Positions 18,125 through 26,152 are shown, numbered from the stretch's first letter. The stretch is 34,385 bases of DNA from Pseudomonadales bacterium (GCA_016763855.1 JAESSY010000022.1:1-34385); one strand, 5' to 3'. Notes: generated by a model not told the origin, from the letters alone. Numbers and translations: made by a program.

Positions 18125-19378
18125 CTATGAATAGACCGGAAATTTTGCACAGAGTGTTTTTACTTTCTCGCGGACTTCAGAAATGACGGCTTCATTCTCC
18201 AAATCATCCAGAACTTCGCATACCCATGAAACTAACAATTTCGCCTCTTCTTCTTTGAAACCACGGGTCGTTATTGCTGGAGAACCAATTCGTAAACCGC
18301 TCGTTACAAAGGGTGATTTGGGGTCATTGGGTACAGCGTTCTTATTGACCGTAATAAAAGCTTTACCCAAAGCGAGATCAGCCGCCTTGCCCGTAATGCC
18401 TTTATCAATCAAATCCAGAAGAAATAAATGGTTTTCTGTCCCACCAGAAACGACGTTATAGCCAAGGTCAATAAAAGCACTTGCCATTGCTTTAGCATTC
18501 TTAACAACTTGCTGTTGATAAGTCTTGAATTCAGGTTGAAGAGCTTCTTTGAAGGCCACGGCTTTAGCAGCGATAACATGCATTAATGGCCCACCTTGAG
18601 TCCCTGGAAAAATCAGAGAGTTCAACTTTTTATCAAGATCTGGCTGACCCTTGGTCAATATCAGCCCTCCCCGTGGCCCTCTCAAGGTTTTATGCGTTGT
18701 GGTTGTCACAACATGGGCATGGGGAAGCGGACTCGGATATTCATCCACGGCAATCAAGCCTGCTACGTGAGCCATATCAACAAAGAGATAAGCATCGACA
18801 CTGTCTGCTATTTCACGGAAACGAGCCCAATCCCAAATCATTGAGTAGGCTGAAAATCCGGCAACGATCATTTTTGGATTATGTTCCTTTGCTAGCCTTT
18901 CGACCTGAGCGTAGTCAATTTCACCGGTCTTAGAATCAAGGCCATACTGGATCGCATGATAGATCTTGCCAGAGAAATTCGGTTTTGCGCCATGGGTCAA
19001 ATGCCCACCATGATCCAGACTCAAGCCTAAAAAGGTGTCACCTGGATTAAGCAACGCCATATAAACAGCCGCATTGGCTTGGGATCCAGAATGGGGCTGA
19101 ACATTCGCATAATCAGCACCAAATAGTACTTTGGCGCGATCAATAGCAAGCTGCTCAACCACATCCACATGCTCACAACCACCATAATAACGCTTGCCGG
19201 GATAACCCTCAGCATACTTATTGGTTAGCACACTGCCCTGCAGCGCCATGACATGAGGGCTTGTATAATTTTCAGAGGCAATGAGTTCAATATGCTGTTC
19301 TTGTCGCAACTCCTCACCCTTGATCGCTGCAAATAATTCAGGGTCAAAGTTCTCTAATTTTTCAGATTTATCGAACAT
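18125..19378 (-). CDS. glyA: Serine hydroxymethyltransferase
   Basis: This 417-residue PLP enzyme has the normal bacterial length. It opens with the family pattern [25 protein letters not shown], then [21 protein letters not shown], and [13 protein letters not shown] with K230 forming the internal aldimine. It converts serine and tetrahydrofolate to glycine and methylene-tetrahydrofolate, supplying one-carbon units. The ATG is preceded by GAGGAAGA. A well-formed promoter lies at 19416-19444. No riboswitch-like structure was recognised in the short leader. The downstream gene is sdaA, so the pair can route glycine carbon to pyruvate. Confidence 0.97.
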   Translation of the reverse strand: MFDKSEKLENFDPELFAAIKGEELRQEQHIELIASENYTSPHVMALQGSVLTNKYAEGYPGKRYYGGCEHVDVVEQLAIDRAKVLFGADYANVQPHSGSQANAAVYMALLNPGDTFLGLSLDHGGHLTHGAKPNFSGKIYHAIQYGLDSKTGEIDYAQVERLAKEHNPKMIVAGFSAYSMIWDWARFREIADSVDAYLFVDMAHVAGLIAVDEYPSPLPHAHVVTTTTHKTLRGPRGGLILTKGQPDLDKKLNSLIFPGTQGGPLMHVIAAKAVAFKEALQPEFKTYQQQVVKNAKAMASAFIDLGYNVVSGGTENHLFLLDLIDKGITGKAADLALGKAFITVNKNAVPNDPKSPFVTSGLRIGSPAITTRGFKEEEAKLLVSWVCEVLDDLENEAVISEVREKVKTLCAKFPVYS

Positions 19379-19415
19379 CTCTTCCTCACGCTAAAGTGCT
19401 TTATATAAAGTGCGT

Positions 19416-19444
19416 ATAGTAGAGACTAGTGGGGCATTTGTTAA
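19416..19444 (-). promoter_or_regulatory. Likely glyA promoter
   Basis: On the minus strand, TTAACA (19439-19444) and TACTAT (19416-19421) are separated by 17 bases, giving a good sigma-70 layout. The -10 lies about 37 bases upstream of the glyA ATG. Confidence 0.55.
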
Positions 19445-19479
19445 ATTAAATTTTTGACCATTCCTCTTGATTTTCACTC

Positions 19480-19623
19480 ATGCAGTGGCTTGCCGGGCTC
19501 CTTAGTCGAATGTCACAATGGAAGCTCAATCAGAGCCTAGACAAAAAGAAGGCTCGGAACGAATTTATTCGCCACGAACCTCCATTTTCTCCAATGGCTT
19601 CTCTTCTTAGAGAGCTTCTTTGA
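19480..19623 (+). CDS. Possible 47-residue basic small protein
   Basis: An open frame between glyA and the PhoH gene runs from ATG (19480) to TGA (19621-19623). It reads MQWLAGLLSRMSQWKLNQSL, then a basic patch DKKKAR, then a hydrophobic end MASLLRELL. It has an amphipathic look but no ribosome binding site, and 47 open codons can occur by chance. Nothing else explains this 265-base gap. The family is not recognised. Confidence 0.15.
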   Translation: MQWLAGLLSRMSQWKLNQSLDKKKARNEFIRHEPPFSPMASLLRELL

Positions 19624-19644
19624 GCACTTTATAGTGATAGAAAG

Positions 19645-20466
19645 TTATTCGTATCGATCCAGTAAATCCCGAACCAAACCACTCCGTACAACGTCATTCC
19701 TTTCAAAGGTATGGATATGTACATTGGGCAAACCTCGGACTCGATCAACAGCATCAGCTAAACCGTTAGGTCCACGAATATCACTTTGTTGAATATCCCC
19801 ATTAACAACCACCTTGCACTGTTCACCAATTCGCGTGAGGAACATTTTCATTTGTGCTTTAGTCGTGTTTTGGGCTTCATCAAGAATTACAAAGCTGTCT
19901 GCACCAAAGGTTTTACCCCGCATAAATGCTAGAGGTGCAGCGACGATACGCCCGTGTCTTAAATAGTAATCCACAGCACCAGAGCCCAGCCTTTCATTAA
20001 GTGCATCGCGAAATGCCTCAATATAGACTGCAAATTTTTCATCAACTGCACCAGGAAGAAAACCTAAATGCTCTCCTGCTTCAACAGCAGGACGTGTCAA
20101 AATAATTCGATCTATACGACTAGATTGCAATGCTTCTGCAGCTATGGCAGCCGCGCAATAACTTTTACCCGTACCTGCGGGACCTATTCCGAAAGTGAGG
20201 CAGTTGTTTTTTATTGCATTGATATATCGTTGTTGAGACGCTGTTTTAGCCTCAAGGGGACGGTAACTGCGTGTGGGTGAATAAGCAGTTTCCATTTCAG
20301 TAGGTTGTGCATGCAGCTCATAGATATCTGCAGTTTGTCCTTTAGCCTCTCGGCTATATTGTCGATCTTGTTGATTACGCTTTTTACATTTTCTCCCTTC
20401 AGTTTGTCTACGTCGATTAGAACTTGGTTTATTTGCATTGGACTGCGCGTGAGATCTCTTCGCCAT
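19645..20466 (-). CDS. PhoH-family ATPase
   Basis: This 273-residue protein is a PhoH P-loop domain with a very basic, low-complexity N-terminal tail of about 45 residues (SSNRRRQTEGRKCKKRNQQ). TASQQRYINAIKNN is followed by Walker A GPAGTGKS (95-102), LTRPAVEAGEHLGFLPG, Walker B VILDEAQNTTKAQMKMFLTR, and GDIQQSDIRGPNGL. It is an ATPase thought to act on RNA; in related PhoH-like proteins it is linked to ribosome maturation and phosphate stress. The basic tail may contact nucleic acid. It differs from the longer ybeZ-type PhoL in lacking about 70 N-terminal residues and the ybeY neighbour. It is monocistronic, with a repeat-rich 362-base region upstream. Confidence 0.88.
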   Translation of the reverse strand: MAKRSHAQSNANKPSSNRRRQTEGRKCKKRNQQDRQYSREAKGQTADIYELHAQPTEMETAYSPTRSYRPLEAKTASQQRYINAIKNNCLTFGIGPAGTGKSYCAAAIAAEALQSSRIDRIILTRPAVEAGEHLGFLPGAVDEKFAVYIEAFRDALNERLGSGAVDYYLRHGRIVAAPLAFMRGKTFGADSFVILDEAQNTTKAQMKMFLTRIGEQCKVVVNGDIQQSDIRGPNGLADAVDRVRGLPNVHIHTFERNDVVRSGLVRDLLDRYE

Positions 20467-20592
20467 CGTTTCAAATACCTTTAGGTCTGAATGATTGAAA
20501 GTAAAATGATTGTCTTCTTGGCGTAAAACTCCTATCTCTATGGTGAGTTAATATTATTGAGTGTGTTTGAGACTTTCCTTTAAAAATCCTTT

Positions 20593-20638
20593 CCTTTTAA
20601 ACGCTTTCTTTTTAAACGAACTCTTTTTAAACGAAAGG
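20593..20638. repeat. 15-bp tandem repeat with TTTTAAACG core
   Basis: TTTTAAACG occurs at 20595, 20610 and 20625, an exact period of 15 bases. The units read approximately CTTTTTAAACGAACT with variation at the ends. A partial, more diverged unit precedes the block. Confidence 0.75.
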
Positions 20639-20719
20639 CTCGATTCATTGTGCCACTTTCAGATTCTAATTCAAGGGGTCAGGTTTAGAAATATCGATTT
20701 ATTTTTTTTCGAGACGTTG

Positions 20720-20811
20720 TTCAAATGGTCAGGAAAGTTCAATTGGTCAGGAAAGTTCAATTGGTCAAGAAGGCTCAATTGGTCAAAAAAGGTTCAAATG
20801 GTCAAGAAGTG
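20720..20811. repeat. 18-bp tandem repeat, five copies
   Basis: Units start at 20720, 20738, 20756, 20774 and 20793. The consensus is TTCAATTGGTCAGGAAAG. The second copy is typical, copies 1 and 5 have AAATGG, and copy 4 is one base longer. The units are contiguous without spacers, so this is a minisatellite and not a CRISPR array. Confidence 0.88.
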
Positions 20812-20828
20812 AATCATTCTGTGCAATC

Positions 20829-22283
20829 TCAAAACGATGCTGAGTGAGAACCCAAAGGAACAGGCGGTCCTGTCCATAGCAGGGGTTTACCAGCAAGACT
20901 CAAAGCGGGTCTTAATGCAGAGAGCCTACCCCAGTCGGTTTCAAATGACTGGTAGAAAGAGCAGAGCTCTGCGCTATCAGGTACACGAGAATGTACCGAA
21001 TAATCCCGAATACCCAATGCTCGTACCCACATAGCGGTTCTACAGAGGGAAACCCTAACGCAGTAGCCCCCGCCAAATAGTAATTGTTGCCTTTTTGCCA
21101 GCATGACCCCTAATGCAGCAAGATATCCCGTGACATAGTCATTCAGCGCTGATGGCTGCAATACTGGTTTAGAGAATCCTTTGCCATCACTGAGATAATC
21201 CCCCTGCTGTACTGCCATTCCCGTGGCTACCTGGGCTAATTGTTCCCAACCTGGTCTTGTACGCCATTCACCTTCATGACCATAACAATTGATCGAAACA
21301 TAGATACTATCGGGATTCATAACCATCACATCTTCGACACTAAAACCAAATTTCTCCATGACGGCGGATTGATACCCTTGAGAAAATACATCGCTTTGCT
21401 TGACCAAAGATTGTAAGACATCACGGTCTTTTTCTGCTTTAAGGTTTAGGTATGCTGACCGCTTTCCAATACCTGTATCGGTGACAAAGCTTTCCACATA
21501 AGGCAAATCCTTCCCTCGTATATGCAATACCTCCGCCCCAAAACTGCTTAAACTCTTAGCACATGTTGGGCCCGCTAAGACTCTGGTTAGATCGAGCACC
21601 TTCAATCCTGCGAGTACTGATTGTGCACTCAAGGTTGAAGATTGCTGCGGATCTGTATCTGTCATCTTTATGACTTCTATGACAGGTGTAGCGGACAAGG
21701 CCTGCCCGGCAATAGATTGATCCCACTCATCGTGATTTCTTAGCATCGCACCACATAGACCTGCTGCGGCTATTTTATCTTCAAGATCCTGAGCCGGTAT
21801 TTTTGAAATTGCTTCAGCTATGGCTTTGTGATTGGGTGCTGCACTCAATAACTTTAACATGGCATCCGAATGCTGCGCGTAATTAGGGAAGCTTGAATGA
21901 AGATAAATTAAACGCCCATCTTTACACTTAAAAAAGCCCGATGCTGGTGTACGGTCTTCCGGATTGGGTCGCTTATCTGGCGCCTTCTGATCGTCAGCAA
22001 AATCTTGCAAAGCGAAACTAACGAGTGAGGCTTCAGCTAATCGCGTATCAACCCCAAGCTGATCAATAACTTGTTTGCCTTGAAGGTGATTAATTTCTGC
22101 AGCAATGACTCCCTTTGCTGCTATTACTGCACTTGCAGCTTCACCACTATAAAAGGGGCTATCAAAGCAGACATCACCTCCGGTGAAATCCACATGGCGT
22201 GATACCGATAAGCTTTCATCACCTAAAAGGCTACTGACTGCCGTATGTGCAATGGATAGGTCAAATTGAGAATTTTCTGACAT
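20829..22283 (-). CDS. CaiB/BaiF-type CoA transferase (class III)
   Basis: The protein has 484 residues. An N-terminal region of about 210 residues looks like a partial CoA-transferase domain. After it comes the canonical opening VLAGLKVLDLTRVLAGPT, with CAKSLSSFGAEVLHI, the SAYLNLKAEKDRDVLQSLV helix, and LNDYVTGYLAALGVM, whose Asp matches the catalytic aspartate that forms the acyl-enzyme anhydride. The end PPVPLGSHSASF is also typical. It moves CoA between carboxylic acids; the substrate is not evident. The start is four bases after the xthA stop with no ribosome site of its own, so translation is probably coupled to xthA. The two-part layout exceeds the usual 400-residue enzyme. Confidence 0.82.
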   Translation of the reverse strand: MSENSQFDLSIAHTAVSSLLGDESLSVSRHVDFTGGDVCFDSPFYSGEAASAVIAAKGVIAAEINHLQGKQVIDQLGVDTRLAEASLVSFALQDFADDQKAPDKRPNPEDRTPASGFFKCKDGRLIYLHSSFPNYAQHSDAMLKLLSAAPNHKAIAEAISKIPAQDLEDKIAAAGLCGAMLRNHDEWDQSIAGQALSATPVIEVIKMTDTDPQQSSTLSAQSVLAGLKVLDLTRVLAGPTCAKSLSSFGAEVLHIRGKDLPYVESFVTDTGIGKRSAYLNLKAEKDRDVLQSLVKQSDVFSQGYQSAVMEKFGFSVEDVMVMNPDSIYVSINCYGHEGEWRTRPGWEQLAQVATGMAVQQGDYLSDGKGFSKPVLQPSALNDYVTGYLAALGVMLAKRQQLLFGGGYCVRVSLCRTAMWVRALGIRDYSVHSRVPDSAELCSFYQSFETDWGRLSALRPALSLAGKPLLWTGPPVPLGSHSASF

Positions 22284-22287
22284 TATT

Positions 22288-23049
22288 TTATTTCAGCTCT
22301 AACATCACAGGACAATGATCCGAACCAAAAATGTCATTGAGGATATCGGTCTCCTTGATCTTTTTCTTAAGCACATCCGAACACATAAAATAATCCAGAC
22401 GCCAGCCCACATTATTACCCCGCGCTCCAGCCCGATAGCTCCACCAGCTATACTTAACTTTCTCAGGATTTTTAAAACGATAGGTATCTACAAAATCTGC
22501 TGCTATATAAGCATCAATACCATCAATCTCTTTTTGGGTGTAACCCGCTGTCTTATTGTAGTTAGGTTTTGGCCTCGCCAAATCAATGTCTCTGTGGCAA
22601 GCATTAAGATCGCCACAAAATAAAACCGGTTTCTTTTTCTCAAGCTCCTTCATGTATTTAAGGAAGTCTTTGTCCCACTGTTGCCGGTAATCGAGACGCT
22701 TTAATCCATTGCCCGAATTAGGCGTATAAACTGTCACAAGGTAATAATTTTTATACTCTGCACAAATGACACGGCCTTCCTGATCATGGGCTTCGATGCC
22801 CATATCATGTTGGATACTGAGTGGCTTCTTCTTCGATAGAATCGCAGTACCGGAATAACCTTTTTTGACAGCCGAATTTGAAAACAAGTGATAGCCTTCA
22901 ATTTCAGCCAAGGCTTCGGCCACTTGATCATCCTGGGCTTTGGTCTCCTGAAGACAAAGTACATCCGGATTCATAAGCGCTAGGGAACCAGCAAAATCTT
23001 TTTTCATCGCTGCGCGAATCCCATTTACATTCCAGGAAACCAATTTCAT
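22288..23049 (-). CDS. xthA: Exodeoxyribonuclease III / AP endonuclease
   Basis: This 253-residue EEP-fold nuclease opens with MKLVSWNVNGIRAAMKKDF. It has the metal-binding Glu in LCLQETKAQDDQ, VTVYTPNSGNGLKRLDYR, FCGDLNACHRDIDLA with the catalytic Asp and Asn, and the C-terminal GSDHCPVMLEL with the Asp-His pair. It cleaves DNA at abasic sites and removes 3'-blocking groups in base excision repair. AGAGG lies about 9 bases before the ATG. The gene leads a likely two-gene unit with the CoA transferase, an association with no obvious biochemical reason. Confidence 0.94.
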   Translation of the reverse strand: MKLVSWNVNGIRAAMKKDFAGSLALMNPDVLCLQETKAQDDQVAEALAEIEGYHLFSNSAVKKGYSGTAILSKKKPLSIQHDMGIEAHDQEGRVICAEYKNYYLVTVYTPNSGNGLKRLDYRQQWDKDFLKYMKELEKKKPVLFCGDLNACHRDIDLARPKPNYNKTAGYTQKEIDGIDAYIAADFVDTYRFKNPEKVKYSWWSYRAGARGNNVGWRLDYFMCSDVLKKKIKETDILNDIFGSDHCPVMLELK

Positions 23050-23245
23050 TTTGTATGCCTCTTTAATGGGGTGAACGAACTAATGTCTATCCAGGAACTA
23101 ACTAATGCCCATCCAGAAACTAAAATCGAGCGGGTTACTGCCCTTGTAAGTTCCTTCTCGGAACTTACTGGCTGAATTTATTAGCAAACTAATATCTACT
23201 TTTACGAGTTTCATCCGAATTAACCTATTTATGGACGGGCACTAA
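23050..23245. repeat. Spacer with degenerate short repeats and a perfect hairpin
   Basis: GAACTAACTAATG-type elements recur at about 23079-23104 and 23239-23249, and ATGCCCATCCAGAAA (23104-23118) is matched by an inverted, diverged copy near 23229-23243. Between them GTAAGTTCC and GGAACTTAC (23146-23154 and 23160-23168) form a 9-bp stem with a five-base loop. No T run follows on either strand, so it is not a standard terminator. The xthA promoter must lie here but is not obvious. Confidence 0.45.
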
Positions 23246-23599
23246 CTAATCAACAACAGCGGTCACTGCAATTTCAACGGTGATCTGAGGCGCCGCCAGT
23301 TTGGATTCAACACAAGCTCGCGTGGGTGTTGCGCCTTCTACGACCCAAGCATCCCAAACTTCATTCATCGAGGAAAAATCGCTGATATCAGAAAGCCAAA
23401 TATTGGCAGAGATTAACTTACTTTTATCTGTGCCCGCTTCTGCCAGTAAAATGTCGATGGATTTAAGAATGTCTTCAGTCTGCTTTGTCGCACTCTCTCC
23501 CGCTGCATTTTGCGCTACCTGTCCAGCGGTATAGACCAGCCCGCCATGTACCACCGCTTGACTCATCCTTGAACCACATTTAATTCTTTTAATACTCAT
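23246..23599 (-). CDS. RidA-family enamine/imine deaminase
   Basis: The protein has 117 residues, slightly shorter than typical RidA (about 128). It has VVHGGLVYTAGQVAQNAAG, quoted as GGLVYTAGQVA, then TKQTEDILKSIDILLAEAG, ANIWLSDISDFSSMNEVWD, and PTRACVESKLAAPQITVEI with the active-site Arg that binds the carboxylate. The family clears reactive 2-aminoacrylate made by PLP enzymes and protects glyA-type enzymes. With sdaA and glyA a few kilobases away the theme is consistent but not proof of a link. It is divergent from the SDR gene. The shorter, C-terminally trimmed form is closer to the YjgH/RutC-like branches than to classic RidA. Confidence 0.85.
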   Translation of the reverse strand: MSIKRIKCGSRMSQAVVHGGLVYTAGQVAQNAAGESATKQTEDILKSIDILLAEAGTDKSKLISANIWLSDISDFSSMNEVWDAWVVEGATPTRACVESKLAAPQITVEIAVTAVVD

Positions 23600-23628
23600 T
23601 TAGTGCCCTCTCTCGTTTATTTGATCAT

Positions 23629-23674
23629 ATACAAATTCGTTATTTTGTATCATGTTCTGATTGTAACTTATAAT
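23629..23674 (+). promoter_or_regulatory. SDR promoter with overlapping dyad
   Basis: TTGTAT (23645-23650) and a perfect TATAAT (23669-23674) are 18 bases apart in front of the SDR gene. ATACAAA (23629-23635) and TTTGTAT (23644-23650) form an inverted repeat with an 8-base gap that covers the -35. It may be an operator serving both divergent genes. Confidence 0.5.
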
Positions 23675-23714
23675 CTGCCGACACAAGAAATCTACTCCAT
23701 CAAAGGACACAATT

Positions 23715-24512
23715 ATGCAGGATCTATTTTCCATCAAAGGTAAAGTCGCATTGATCACAGGCGGCTCACGGGGCATCGGTGAAATGATTGCAGCGGGTTT
23801 TCTGGCGAGTGGCGCAAAGGTATATATATCAGCTCGTAAGGCTGATGTATGTAATGAGACTGCCAAACGTTTATCAGAATTGTACGATGCCAAATGTATT
23901 TCAATCCCTGCAAACCTGGCTGATATGGCGGGAATTGACGCTGTGGTAAAACAGATTTCCGAGAAAGAAGACAAGATCGATATTTTGGTCAATAACGCGG
24001 GTGCATCCTGGGGCGCGCCATTGGAAGAATTCCCTGAGATGGGCTGGGATAAGGTCATGGACGTGAACGTCAAGAGCGTCTTCTTTCTGACACAAAAAAT
24101 GCTACCACTTTTGGAAGCGGGGGCGACACATGAAGATCCCGCTAGAGTGATCAATATTGGTTCTGTCGATGGTATTAAGTCGCCTTCCTTTGAGACATTC
24201 TCTTATGGGCCGTCAAAAGCTGCAGTTCATCATCTAACACGGATTCTGGCAAATCATCTTGTGAAGCGAAACATTATTTGTAACGCCATCGCACCGGGGC
24301 CCTTCCCAACATGGATGCTAAGTACCGGTGTTGGTTTTGGTGGTAAAACCGATGATGTAGATTGGAGTGCAGTGGGTAAAAGTAATCCTCGCGGCCGAGT
24401 GGGCACGATGGAAGATATTGCAGGTCTGGCAATATTTTTAAGTTCTCGTGCCGGTGCTTATACTGTGGGTGAAGTGATCACTTGTGATGGGGGTTCAGTC
24501 GCGGCGTCTTAG
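23715..24512 (+). CDS. SDR reductase, RhlG-like
   Basis: This 265-residue classical short-chain dehydrogenase has the cofactor motif TGGSRGIG (15-22), with an Arg-containing NADPH-type context (SARKADVC), NNAGASWG, catalytic S150 in INIGSVDG, and Y164/K168 in SYGPSKAAV. The C-terminal end is GEVITCDGGSVAAS. The stretch order and loop lengths are strikingly like Pseudomonas RhlG, an NADPH-dependent beta-ketoacyl reductase. A role in fatty acid, 3-hydroxyacyl or PHA-type metabolism is therefore plausible. AAAGGA lies 8 bases before the ATG. It is the last ordinary gene before the accessory DNA; its stop is directly followed by transposase-derived sequence. Confidence 0.9.
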   Translation: MQDLFSIKGKVALITGGSRGIGEMIAAGFLASGAKVYISARKADVCNETAKRLSELYDAKCISIPANLADMAGIDAVVKQISEKEDKIDILVNNAGASWGAPLEEFPEMGWDKVMDVNVKSVFFLTQKMLPLLEAGATHEDPARVINIGSVDGIKSPSFETFSYGPSKAAVHHLTRILANHLVKRNIICNAIAPGPFPTWMLSTGVGFGGKTDDVDWSAVGKSNPRGRVGTMEDIAGLAIFLSSRAGAYTVGEVITCDGGSVAAS

Positions 24513-24513
24513 T

Positions 24514-24597
24514 GAATGGCGGCCAAGAAAATGTTTGGGTTCTAAAACCCCGTACGAAGTATTTGAAAAATTAACTGGAGTAAATGAAAAACTTTAA
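24514..24597 (+). pseudogene. 3' end of an IS30-family transposase gene
   Basis: In the +1 frame just past the SDR stop the sequence reads EWRPRKCLGSKTPYEVFEKL, then TGVNEKL and a TAA (24595-24597). RPRKxLGxKTPxEVF is the highly conserved C-terminal block of IS30-type transposases. Only about 28 codons remain, with no upstream domain and no start, so it is a remnant. No terminal repeat was recognised. Confidence 0.6.
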
Positions 24598-24700
24598 CAG
24601 GTTATGCACTTATATACTTGAATTCAGGTCATAATAAGTGCTCGAGGATACAAAAGAGGGGCACCTTTGTGTCACTAAAGTTTTGCCCAATATAAAATAG

Positions 24701-24729
24701 TTGACCTTACTGAATATTCAGTCTTAACT
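24701..24729 (+). promoter_or_regulatory. Promoter with palindrome in its spacer, upstream of MBL gene
   Basis: TTGACC (24701-24706) and TTAACT (24724-24729) are 17 bases apart. The perfect 14-bp palindrome ACTGAATATTCAGT (24709-24722) fills the spacer. An operator at this place fits a TetR-type or similar dimeric repressor, but no such gene is in the window. A second possible -10 (TATATT) lies further down. Confidence 0.5.
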
Positions 24730-24776
24730 TATCCTCACTATATTAGCACCATGAAAATCTACGTTAAGGAATAAAC

Positions 24777-25679
24777 ATGAAAATAATATTACCTATCATT
24801 ATTGCCTATGCTCTCACTATCACCAGCTTAGCCAATGCCGATATCGATCACCATGCTAAATCCCCTTCATTCAAATCGACACCACTGACTGACAATATCT
24901 TTATGTTACAAGGGAACGGTGGCAACCTTGGATTAATAACGGGCAAAGATGGTCTGTTACTAATTGATGCTGATTACAAAGTGATGTCTGACGCGCTTAA
25001 GACTGAGTTGGCGAAACACGGCGGTGTAGAAAAGCTAAACTATTTAATTAATACTCATTGGCACGGCGATCATACTCAGGGCAATCATGCTCTTGGCCAT
25101 CACGCACAAATTGTCGCCCATGATAATGTCCGTAAACGTCTCGCGACTACCCAAGAAATTAAATTGTTCAAGGCGGTCTCCAAACCCTATCCAAAACATG
25201 CTCTGCCCTCCATCACCTATGAAACACGCATGTCGCTACATGTGAATGATGAAGAACTTAAGATCGTACATTTCCCCGGTGGTCACACCGATGGTGATTC
25301 GGTAATCTTCTTCGAAAAATCCAATATTGTTCACATGGGCGACCTTTTCTTTATGGGGTTCTTTCCGTTTGTTGATGTTGAGAACGGCGGTAATGTCTTA
25401 ACCCTAGCGAAGAATGTAAAAACAATTCTTGGCATGATTGACGATAAAACCAACATCATCCCCGGCCATGGGCCACTTTCAAACAAAGCCGATCTGCAAG
25501 CCTTTCATGACATGTTGATCGATACCTCTGCAGAAGTGAAAGCCATGATGGATAAGGGACTATCGCTAGAAAAGATTCAAGCACAGGGTCTGTCTGCTAA
25601 ATGGAAAAGCTGGGCAGCGAAAAGCTTTCTCCCCGCGAAAGTCTGGATTGGGATTGTGTATAACAGCTTATCCCAGTAA
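24777..25679 (+). CDS. Exported MBL-fold metallohydrolase
   Basis: This 300-residue metallo-beta-lactamase-fold protein has a signal peptide (MKIILPIIIAYALTITSLAN, cleavage near ADI at 21-22). Zinc ligands are in place: H94, H96, D98, H99 (THWHGDHTQGN), H170 (GGHTDGD), D189 (MGDLFF) and H231 (PGHGPLS). The secreted form with ITGKDGLLLID and NTHWHGDHTQGN resembles the periplasmic MBL hydrolases often found as accessory genes, and more distantly class B3 enzymes. The substrate cannot be told: beta-lactam, lactone, sulfate or thioester are all possible. AAGGAA lies about 8 bases upstream of the ATG. The gene is bracketed by transposase remnants that begin directly at its neighbour's stop on the left and at its own stop on the right. 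Confidence 0.88.
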   Translation: MKIILPIIIAYALTITSLANADIDHHAKSPSFKSTPLTDNIFMLQGNGGNLGLITGKDGLLLIDADYKVMSDALKTELAKHGGVEKLNYLINTHWHGDHTQGNHALGHHAQIVAHDNVRKRLATTQEIKLFKAVSKPYPKHALPSITYETRMSLHVNDEELKIVHFPGGHTDGDSVIFFEKSNIVHMGDLFFMGFFPFVDVENGGNVLTLAKNVKTILGMIDDKTNIIPGHGPLSNKADLQAFHDMLIDTSAEVKAMMDKGLSLEKIQAQGLSAKWKSWAAKSFLPAKVWIGIVYNSLSQ

Positions 25680-26005
25680 CTTGGCACAGCACTTAACTAT
25701 TTGGTTCGGAATCACCGATCAATCCAAACTGATTCAATATTGTGGTCACGGTAAACTCAATATCGGTAACAATTTAGCGGAAGACGCCATCAGATTTTTT
25801 GCGATCGTCAGAAAGAATTATTTTCTCTGATAGTGTGACCGGTGCTCATGCTAGCGCACGGCTTTGTAGCCTAGTGGAAACCGCGAAGGTACATAAATTG
25901 AATGTGTTTGATTACTTGGCACAGGTGTTTGAAGTATTGCCTGGCGTGATAAGCGAAGCCGAGCTGGATGCGCCTTTGCCTTGGGACGTTAAATTACCTG
26001 ACTGA
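25680..26005 (+). pseudogene. 3' end of an IS66-family transposase gene with two frameshifts
   Basis: Three pieces in three successive frames add up to the C-terminus of an IS66 TnpC-type transposase. They are LGTALNYLVRNH from 25680, then SKLIQYCGHGKLNIGNNLAE followed by DAIRFFAIVRKNYF, then FSDSVTGAHASARLCSLVET, AKVHKLNVFDYL and a PWDVKLPD end (TGA at about 26003-26005). The DGRLxIDNNxAENAIRPFxxGRKNWLFSD and GAxASAxLYSLVETAK blocks of the family are recognisable. The second shift lies at about 25811-25819 and fits loss of two bases. The remnant starts at the stop codon of the MBL gene. It is inactive. Confidence 0.82.
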
Positions 26006-26152
26006 TTGGGTTAGTTCTTGGTTGTTGGTTAATCTCTTACGATAATTGAAACACAAAACTGCGACAATTAGTCCTCCTATCATTCTTCGATAAGCATTTT
26101 ATTTACTTTCCAAGTTGTGATTTGAAATTTAGAAAAGGATGGGTCATCGATT

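Larger units (their letters stand above)
20467..20828. other. Gene-free repeat-rich spacer between PhoH and CoA transferase genes
   Basis: The stretch holds two blocks of short tandem repeats (separate entries) and, at 20669-20690, a single diverged copy TTCAAGGGGTCAGG followed by an AT-rich run. A GTG-started open frame of 83 codons crosses both blocks on the plus strand. It is simply the repeats translated (FNWSGK units), and I do not call it a gene. The PhoH promoter should lie within about 20467-20560; no convincing boxes were seen. Confidence 0.6.

Noticed and set aside
20720-20811. CRISPR array
   Set aside because: The 18-bp units abut with no spacers, and no cas gene is present.
20561-20812. 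83-codon GTG frame over the repeat blocks
   Set aside because: Its sequence is only the repeats translated; a one-base difference in copy 4 breaks the repeat register, and there is no ribosome site.
23146-23168. Rho-independent terminator
   Set aside because: The stem is perfect but no T run follows on either strand.
23600-24154. 184-codon minus-strand frame across the SDR gene
   Set aside because: The SDR frame has all catalytic motifs; the antisense translation has none.
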